In this document: piece by piece, positions 8,180 to 13,714 of the stretch | Position numbering within the stretch: position 1 is the first letter of the stretch | Layout of the letters: each line of letters opens with the position of its first letter | Source: Kordiimonadaceae bacterium | Lineage (GTDB): Bacteria; Pseudomonadota; Alphaproteobacteria; Sphingomonadales; Emcibacteraceae | Length of the DNA stretch: 13,714 nucleotides | Reading direction: 5' to 3' | NCBI GenBank assembly: GCA_018699075.1 | Contig: JABIPV010000042.1 | Location: 1-13,714 of the forward strand | Notes under the pieces: model-generated | Told to the model about the DNA's origin: nothing | The model's database searches: none | The model's input: the letters and a program-made list of their open reading frames with translations, nothing else | Position numbers and translations under genes: made by a program

Positions 8180-9799
8180 ATGCTTGGAGGAATGCAGGAC
8201 TGGCCATTACTCGTCGGTAGATTTATGGATTATGCTGACACAAACCATCCGCGAGTAGAAGTTGTAACCAAAGCAGTAGAAGGTGGAATACACCGTTATA
8301 CTTACGCAGATATGCATTTAAGAACTCGAAAATTGGCGCAGGCATTAAAACGACTTGGTATTAATCAGGGGGAATGTGTGGGAACGCTCGCTTGGAATAC
8401 TTACCGGCATGTTGAGACATGGTATGCTGCAGCGGGAATTGGCAGTATTTATCATACGATTAATCCACGCTTATTTCCTGAACAACTCACTTATATTGTT
8501 AATCATGCCGAGGATAAAGTTTTGTTCTTGGACCTTACCTTTGTACCTCTTGTGGAAGCATTTAAAGATAAATTTATTCACATAAAAAATTACGTTATTA
8601 TGACTGATCTTGAACATATGCCGCAAACGAGATTGCCTAATGTTCTTTGTTATGAAGAATTATTGAATGCCGAAGATGGTAACTTTAAATGGTTAGAGAT
8701 TGACGAAAATTCAGCATGTGGCCTTTGTTATACATCTGGAACAACAGGAGACCCAAAGGGCGTATTATATTCTCATCGTTCGAATTTTCTTCATTCAATG
8801 ATTGCCGGAGCTAAAAATTCTGTCGAAGTTGGCGCAAATGATTGTTTTATGCCGATTGTGCCAATGTTCCATGCTAACGCATGGGGGGTGCCTTTTTCAG
8901 CAATTGGGGCAGGCGCAAAGCTGGTATTAAATGGACCCTGTCATGATCCAGAAGAATTGCAGCAATATATTATTGATGAGGGTGTAACGGGAACTGCTGC
9001 GGTGCCAACTATTTGGACTGGAATGCTCGCTTACTTAAAAGCATCTGGAAAAGACCTTGGCCCACTGACAAATGTCACCATTGGTGGTGCTGCCGCACCA
9101 CGAAGCATGATAGAAGCATTTCAAGAAGATTACGGTGTCATAGTAAAACATGCGTGGGGGATGACAGAAATGGGTCCTCTTGGCACGATAGGGACAAAGA
9201 CCAGAGAGGCCATAACCTTATCAAAAGAAGAGTGGCTAGACGTTCAATGTAAGCAAGGACGTACCTTATTAGGTATCGAAATGCGGATTGTTGATGACGA
9301 GGGTGTCGTACTTCCTTGTGATGGTGTGGCGTTTGGCAATCTGGAAGTTAAAGGTCCCTGTATTGTCGAACGTTACTTTAAGGCCGAAAAATCAGCATTA
9401 AGCGCTGATGGATGGTTTGATACGGGTGACGTCGCAACCATTGATCAATTTGGTTTTATGAACATCACCGATCGATCAAAAGATGTGATTAAATCCGGCG
9501 GCGAATGGATCAGCTCAATTGATCTTGAAAATACAGCGGTTAATCATCCTGATATTCTTGAAGCCGCCGTGATCGGAATATCTCATCCTAAATGGGATGA
9601 GCGCCCTTTGATGATTATTATTCCCATAGAAGGTAAAGCAATTACAAAAGAACAAGTATTAGAATATCTTGAAGGTAAGGTCGCAAAATGGTGGATGCCA
9701 GATGATGTAATTTTTGTTGATGAAATTCCCCATACAGCAGTGGGAAAAATATCCAAGAAAACACTTAGGAAACAATTTAAAGATTATACTTTTCCTTAA
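8180..9799 (+). CDS. Acyl-CoA ligase (AMP-forming), DmdB-type / medium-chain fatty acid
   Basis: The 539-residue enzyme of the ANL superfamily activates a carboxylic acid through an acyl-adenylate to its CoA thioester, in the cytoplasm. Motifs run in the family order: the N-terminal block YHTINPRLFPEQLTYI (91-106); the phosphate loop YTSGTTGDPKG (184-194); PMFHANAWGVPF (228-239); the A5 motif GMTEMGP (327-333); DGWFDTGD (410-417, adenosine ribose binding); DRSKDVIKSGGEWIS (431-445); and the C-terminal catalytic lysine in GKISKKTLR (K523). The start MLGGM, the N-terminal block and the length all resemble the 3-methylmercaptopropionate-CoA ligase DmdB, whose relatives also take short and medium-chain fatty acids. 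The divergent DmdC-like gene would use the product. The TAA overlaps the stop of the convergent MmcQ gene. The start is the ATG following AGGGAGAG. Confidence 0.93.
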   Translation: MLGGMQDWPLLVGRFMDYADTNHPRVEVVTKAVEGGIHRYTYADMHLRTRKLAQALKRLGINQGECVGTLAWNTYRHVETWYAAAGIGSIYHTINPRLFPEQLTYIVNHAEDKVLFLDLTFVPLVEAFKDKFIHIKNYVIMTDLEHMPQTRLPNVLCYEELLNAEDGNFKWLEIDENSACGLCYTSGTTGDPKGVLYSHRSNFLHSMIAGAKNSVEVGANDCFMPIVPMFHANAWGVPFSAIGAGAKLVLNGPCHDPEELQQYIIDEGVTGTAAVPTIWTGMLAYLKASGKDLGPLTNVTIGGAAAPRSMIEAFQEDYGVIVKHAWGMTEMGPLGTIGTKTREAITLSKEEWLDVQCKQGRTLLGIEMRIVDDEGVVLPCDGVAFGNLEVKGPCIVERYFKAEKSALSADGWFDTGDVATIDQFGFMNITDRSKDVIKSGGEWISSIDLENTAVNHPDILEAAVIGISHPKWDERPLMIIIPIEGKAITKEQVLEYLEGKVAKWWMPDDVIFVDEIPHTAVGKISKKTLRKQFKDYTFP

Positions 9800-10149
9800 A
9801 GGCCGAGTTCAGCCTGTAATTTTTTCGTCAGTTTCTTTGAAATAATACCATAGGATGCTGAAATATAGTCTTTGGCGTCTTGGTTGTTCATTGCTTCTTT
9901 GGTTGTTAACTGCACCCATTTACCGCGAGCAAGGTAAGGGGCAGGGATTATGCCATCTAGTTCGCATAATATCTGAAAATTTAAATCACTACATTTGAAG
10001 CTCAAGCTGTGGGCATTTTTATTGCCTAATCCGGAATGAATAGCAAAAACTTTCCCGCCAATTTTCCATACGCTCGCATCCCCCCACTGAACCACATGTG
10101 TTGTGGATTTTAATGAGCCGCAATAATTATCAAATTCGTCCCTAGTCAC
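9796..10149 (-). CDS. MmcQ/YjbR family protein
   Basis: The 117-residue protein matches the MmcQ/YjbR family (DUF419), small cytoplasmic proteins with a CyaY-like fold whose biochemical role is not settled; some have been suggested to bind DNA. Family features are the opening TRDEFDNYCGSL, HVVQWGDASVWKIGGKVFAI (18-37), the middle strand HSLSFKC and the closing ISASYGIISKKLTKK. The start is GTG at 10149. An in-frame TAA lies only four codons upstream and no ATG comes before the TKEAMNN segment late in the protein, so the GTG is nearly forced. It overlaps the sulfatase end by 8 bases (GTGACTAG) without a clear Shine-Dalgarno, which points to reinitiation after sulfatase translation. No functional connection to the sulfatase is evident. 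Confidence 0.85.
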   Translation of the reverse strand: MTRDEFDNYCGSLKSTTHVVQWGDASVWKIGGKVFAIHSGLGNKNAHSLSFKCSDLNFQILCELDGIIPAPYLARGKWVQLTTKEAMNNQDAKDYISASYGIISKKLTKKLQAELGL

Positions 10150-11797
10150 TGCTTGAACTTATCTCGCTTTCTTTGTAACCGTAGCGGATCGCTTTAGCTT
10201 CTATTGGCTCATCAAGTGTGAGGGGGCTAGTGTATAATTTCCATTCGTTTTGGCCGATTGTTCGGTAACCAATTGATGCGCCCTCCGTATCACTGATGAG
10301 GAAAGTTTTACCATTCATCATATTAAAATTTACTGGTAAAGTTATTGGCTGTACGAGCCCCGGCCACATACTTTCTATAAGTTCATCTTCCGGCATAACG
10401 CTATAGTCTTCACCGCTTGCAATCCAATTATCCATTGCTTCACGGTGTTTATTTAATTCAGGGATAAATTCTTCATCGTCTGCGATATTATTCATTTCAT
10501 GAGGATCATTATTAATATCATAAAATTCTTCAGCTGGACCGGGTTCGAACATTGCCGCTTGTTTTTGCGTTAAGGTGCCTTCTTCTAGCCCTTTCCATAA
10601 GGATTGCATTAAGGGTTGGTTGTCGCGGTAAGCAAGGTGCTGATAAAAAGGGATATCGGTCATATAATTGCGTATGTATTTGTACCTTTTTGAACGCACC
10701 GCTTTATATTTTGAAGGCTTGCCGTCAAAACGGTCTGCGGCGGCATAAATATATTCTGCTTCTTTGTCTTTACTTGGCCCGGCGATAACATGCCCTTGTA
10801 AAAAATCAGGTCGTTCGGCACCGGCCCAACTTAATATGGTGGCGGCAAGGTCGACAAAACTTATCATTTCATCTGTACGCTCATTTTTTCGGTAGCCATC
10901 TGGGAAGCGAATGAAGAACGGTACTTTTATTCCGGCATCATATAAACTGCGTTTGGCCCGAGGAAGGCCATCACCATGGTCGGTAGACCAGATAATGATG
11001 GTGTTATCTAATAGGTTATCTTCTTCCAGTTGTTTAATAACCTCGCCAAACATTTTATCCATCATATTCACATTATCATATTGACGGCCTATGGTTTCCC
11101 TTACTTTTTCGGTATCAGGATAATATGGTGGTATTTCAATTTGACTACGGTCTGTGAAATGGGTTTTACCTTCATCAAATTCGGCATTTCGTTTGTAATC
11201 TTTTTGTGCGCTTTCGACGCCATTATTCATGGAAGGCGGCCACGTATAACTTTCATGGGTGACACCAATGGTTTTATAAAAGAAGAACGGCTTACCATCA
11301 GGTCGTTTGCGCCAATGAGCTTCACTGCCTGTCTCATCCCAAATGGTAAAAGGGTTGCCGATTTGGTAATCCGTTTTTGCATTATTTGCTACATAATATC
11401 CCGCGGCACGTAATAATTCCGGGAAAGCTTTGACATTAGGTGGTGTAACTGCTTCATATTTATAACCCGGTCCATACAAGCGGTCCGCGCTTGATGTCCG
11501 CATATGCATAGTGCCAAGGGTTTGCATATGTGCTCCCATGATTGTTGCAGAACGGTTAGGTGCACAAACGCCAGCTGCGGTAAATGCATTATCAAAGATT
11601 AGACTTTGTTCGGCTATAGCATCAAGATTTGGTGTATTCGCAAGTCTATCACCAGCAAAGCCTACTCGTGAACTTAAATCTTCTGCAAGGATCAATACTA
11701 TATTGGGACGTTGATTGTCCATTTGAGCATAAACATTAAATGTCGATAACAGACTAATTATCAATGAAGGAAATAATATTTTATATTTTAGTCTCAT
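10142..11797 (-). CDS. Secreted type I sulfatase, heparan-N-sulfatase-like (S1_8-like), with C-terminal accessory domain
   Basis: The 551-residue enzyme would hydrolyse sulfate (or sulfamate) from a glycan outside the cytoplasm. A Sec signal peptide spans 1-24 (cleavage after VYA). The formylglycine motif is CAPNR at 78-82, so it needs an anaerobic-type or FGE maturase; none is in the window. Metal-site residues are E39-D40 (LILAEDLS) and D273-H274 (STDHGDG). The stretches GTMHMRTSS (95-103), GPGYKYEAVTPP (109-120), NNAKTDYQ (138-145) and GLPRAKRSLYDAG (277-289) are typical of sulfamidase-like S1_8 sulfatases. After WPGLVQPITLP (478-488), residues about 489-545 look like a chitobiase-C-terminal/Fn3-like accessory domain (GASIGYRTIG, EWKLYTSPL). 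It lies 92 bases after the histidine kinase on the same strand, behind a promoter candidate. The natural substrate is not deducible; marine sulfated polysaccharide is a reasonable guess. Confidence 0.93.
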   Translation of the reverse strand: MRLKYKILFPSLIISLLSTFNVYAQMDNQRPNIVLILAEDLSSRVGFAGDRLANTPNLDAIAEQSLIFDNAFTAAGVCAPNRSATIMGAHMQTLGTMHMRTSSADRLYGPGYKYEAVTPPNVKAFPELLRAAGYYVANNAKTDYQIGNPFTIWDETGSEAHWRKRPDGKPFFFYKTIGVTHESYTWPPSMNNGVESAQKDYKRNAEFDEGKTHFTDRSQIEIPPYYPDTEKVRETIGRQYDNVNMMDKMFGEVIKQLEEDNLLDNTIIIWSTDHGDGLPRAKRSLYDAGIKVPFFIRFPDGYRKNERTDEMISFVDLAATILSWAGAERPDFLQGHVIAGPSKDKEAEYIYAAADRFDGKPSKYKAVRSKRYKYIRNYMTDIPFYQHLAYRDNQPLMQSLWKGLEEGTLTQKQAAMFEPGPAEEFYDINNDPHEMNNIADDEEFIPELNKHREAMDNWIASGEDYSVMPEDELIESMWPGLVQPITLPVNFNMMNGKTFLISDTEGASIGYRTIGQNEWKLYTSPLTLDEPIEAKAIRYGYKESEISSSSD

Positions 11798-11829
11798 GGA
11801 AAACGCCTTTGATTATGAATTCTATTGCC

Positions 11830-11860
11830 ATAATAAAAGCCCATTTTCGAAGCACGTCAA
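11830..11860 (-). promoter_or_regulatory. Candidate sigma-70 promoter for the sulfatase-mmcQ unit
   Basis: On the minus strand TTGACG (11860-11855) is followed after 19 bases by TATTAT (11835-11830); TTTATT at a 17-base spacing is an alternative. It would place the transcription start about 25-30 bases before the sulfatase ATG, whose ribosome site is the AAGG near 11808-11811. Two AATTATT direct repeats lie just upstream (11858-11879). The promoter would separate the sulfatase from the kinase gene upstream. Confidence 0.4.
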
Positions 11861-11889
11861 TAATTGTTTTAATAATTAAGGTAATTTTG

Positions 11890-13714
11890 CTATGCAATAA
11901 CTCTCGTGGCGGGCAGATTGATACAAGCATCAGTGCCAATACCTAAGTTACTATTTAATGTAAAACTACCGCTATGCAGTTCCACGAGTTGTTTCACGAT
12001 AGGAAGGCCTAGTCCGGTTCCCGCTTCATTTGAATCTTGTATTTCATGGTTTTGACCAAATGGTAATAAAACTTGCTCTAATTGATTAGCTGGAATACCA
12101 ATTCCATTGTCTTTAATATTTATGCTTACTGAACCATTGTGGTCTTTACTGATAGAACACTCAATTTCGCCACCTGAATGAGTAAATTTTACAGCGTTTG
12201 AAAATAAATTAATCAAAACTCTTTTTATTGCATGCTCATCTGCTTTAATGGTTGGGGAAGGGGCACAATTAAAAGCAATATTTAGCTTCTTTTCTTCCGC
12301 AAGCGTCATTATGACTTTTAAAGCACTTTTGGCGCATTCCCCTAAATCAAACTCCGTCTCGTTGAGTTCCCATTTACCTGCTCCTATTTTGGATAAATCA
12401 AGAATATCTTTTATTAGAACAGAAAGATGTTCCCCGCTGTCTTTTATGTCGTAAATATATTCTTTGTGTTTTTGATTGGTTACTTCACCGTAAATTCCAG
12501 ATGTAATTGCGTCTGAAAAACCAATGATCGCATTAAGTGGCGTTCTTATTTCATGAGACATGTTTGCGAGAAAAGTTGATTTTGCTTCATTTGCGTCTTC
12601 AGCTTCAATTTGTAAAATCTTCGCTTCTTCTTGTGATATTGTAAGCTCTTTTTGGATTTTTTTACGGTGGGTTACTTCGCGTCTTAAACTATAGTTCCAA
12701 ATTAACACTAAAATGACAATCATTAGCGCGATGCCAAAAATAACTAAAGCTAAAGTATAGTTTTGCTTTTGGGTGATTGTTAAGGAAAGCCATTTTCGAC
12801 TTATTTCTGCTCTTTCGATCGGTGTGATAGAAAGCAATGCTTTTTGGATTGCACTTGTTAAAAGTGGAAAATCTTTATGGGTGCCAATTGTTAATGAAGA
12901 CATATAGGGAGTATCGCCAACAACAACAATATTTGTTAAACCTTCCGCAGCAATATTGTAAGAAGTTAATGGTATGCTGGAGATATGCGCGTCAACTGTT
13001 CCATTTTCAACTAACCTTAAAGCTTCTTTAGCTGAACCGACTTCAATCATTTCTATATTTGGATAGTCATTTTTAATTCTGTCTGTAATTGCAAAATCAG
13101 TGACTTGAGCAATTTTTTTACCTATCAAACTATCTAAATTGCCATTAATATCTCCGCTTTCTTTGGCGAATATGACTTGGGAAACCGTCATGTAACTATC
13201 AGAAAAATTAAGAAATTCTTCTCGCGTTTCAGTTGGGCTAACTGTTGAAACAATATGAGCTTCTTTTAATTTTATTTTTTCTAAGCCTTCTGACCAATTT
13301 TTATTTTCAATCCATTCAAATTGAATATTTAATATTTCGCCTATTTTATTCAAATAATCACCTGAAATACCACTGAAATCACCTTCGCTGTCAATCATTT
13401 CAATTGGATAGAAAGCCGGGTCTGCCGCGACTTTAATAACATTGTTTTTTGCAAGCCAAGAACGCTCTTCGGATGTAAGCCCTAATTTATTATTTATTTG
13501 GTATTCACTCTGCCATCTTCTGGCGATATCAAGATATTCTTGTTCTGATACTTCCGACATGCCTTTTTCTAAAATACTGATCAATATAGGGTTTTCTTTG
13601 TGAGTAGCTATTCTGAATTCATCTATTCTTCTGGTATCAGTATGATACGCCCCTAGATTTGTAGACACTTTACTTGTTATAAAATGGAAGCAAGGAGTTA
13701 AGGTATTATGTCTA
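11890..13714 (-). CDS. Sensor histidine kinase with tandem periplasmic Venus-flytrap (SBP_bac_3) domains, 5'-partial
   Basis: The frame is open through the window edge, so the N-terminus is missing. A GTG at 13668 is not the start: codons upstream of it continue without a stop, and the sequence there reads as the end of a first flytrap domain (FRIATHKENPILISILEKG, then IARRW). Residues below count from that GTG. A complete second SBP_bac_3 domain spans about 77-294 (IKVAADPAFYPIEM to ISRKW). Then come one transmembrane helix (305-325), a short coiled coil (330-365), HisKA with phosphoacceptor H372 (NMSHEIRTPLN; codon 12553-12555), and HATPase_c with N-box NLFSNAVKF (487-495), G1 DNGIGIP (520-526) and G2 GTGLGLPIV (550-558). 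There is no PAS or receiver domain, so a separate response regulator must exist. BvgS-like flytrap kinases sense small molecules such as amino acids or acids. The sulfatase gene follows by 92 bases. Confidence 0.92.
   Translation of the reverse strand, partial: RHNTLTPCFHFITSKVSTNLGAYHTDTRRIDEFRIATHKENPILISILEKGMSEVSEQEYLDIARRWQSEYQINNKLGLTSEERSWLAKNNVIKVAADPAFYPIEMIDSEGDFSGISGDYLNKIGEILNIQFEWIENKNWSEGLEKIKLKEAHIVSTVSPTETREEFLNFSDSYMTVSQVIFAKESGDINGNLDSLIGKKIAQVTDFAITDRIKNDYPNIEMIEVGSAKEALRLVENGTVDAHISSIPLTSYNIAAEGLTNIVVVGDTPYMSSLTIGTHKDFPLLTSAIQKALLSITPIERAEISRKWLSLTITQKQNYTLALVIFGIALMIVILVLIWNYSLRREVTHRKKIQKELTISQEEAKILQIEAEDANEAKSTFLANMSHEIRTPLNAIIGFSDAITSGIYGEVTNQKHKEYIYDIKDSGEHLSVLIKDILDLSKIGAGKWELNETEFDLGECAKSALKVIMTLAEEKKLNIAFNCAPSPTIKADEHAIKRVLINLFSNAVKFTHSGGEIECSISKDHNGSVSINIKDNGIGIPANQLEQVLLPFGQNHEIQDSNEAGTGLGLPIVKQLVELHSGSFTLNSNLGIGTDACINLPATRVIA

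Noticed and set aside
11030..11413. 127-codon open frame on the plus strand
   Set aside because: It lies entirely antisense within the sulfatase gene, has no ribosome site I can see, and its product resembles no family I know; it is a shadow of the coding strand.
11676..11684. Glu39 in place of the first metal-binding aspartate of the sulfatase as a sign of inactivity
   Set aside because: From memory, bacterial sulfamidase-like sulfatases often have Glu-Asp here, and the formylglycine CAPNR and DHG motifs are intact, so I do not treat it as a defect.
13666..13668. GTG as the start of the histidine kinase
   Set aside because: The frame stays open to the window edge (15 more codons), and the residues around it belong to a truncated flytrap domain, so the gene is 5'-partial rather than starting here.

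Overview
The window is a gene-dense, AT-rich stretch of bacterial chromosome with no RNA genes, insertion sequences or CRISPR arrays that I can see. The longest gap between genes is 143 bases. The gene content (a secreted sulfatase, calcium-loop beta-propellers, a ThuA protein, a DmdB/DmdC-like acyl-CoA pair) and the style of the histidine kinase H-box region point to a marine heterotrophic alphaproteobacterium. A low-GC lineage of the Kordiimonadales/Emcibacterales kind is my inference, not something the sequence proves.

Layout. (1) Positions 1-4508, plus strand: the tail of an unidentified gene, then a tight operon of three exported proteins. These are a ThuA domain fused to a concanavalin-like domain, and two paralogous seven-bladed FG-GAP/VCBS propellers with N-terminal membrane segments; gaps are 2 (or 36), 9 and 12 bases. 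(2) 4509-8036, minus strand: a DmdC-type acyl-CoA dehydrogenase followed by a Tat-exported PhoD-like phosphatase, whose stop codon abuts the stop of the second propeller gene. (3) 8037-8179: a divergent promoter region. (4) 8180-9799, plus strand: a DmdB-type acyl-CoA ligase. (5) 9796-13714, minus strand: a sensor histidine kinase with tandem Venus-flytrap domains (5' end outside the window), then a heparan-N-sulfatase-like sulfatase with its own promoter candidate, then an MmcQ/YjbR protein that overlaps the sulfatase by 8 bases.

How the genes may work together. The ligase and dehydrogenase catalyse consecutive steps, acyl-CoA formation and then alpha,beta-dehydrogenation, and share one intergenic control region. 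They probably oxidise a medium-chain or 3-methylmercaptopropionate-like acid. The sulfatase, phosphatase and ThuA/propeller operon all act outside the cytoplasm and would suit processing of sulfated or phosphorylated marine organic matter, with the flytrap kinase as a possible sensor. That functional link rests on proximity alone. The least explained part is the ThuA-lectin plus twin-propeller operon.
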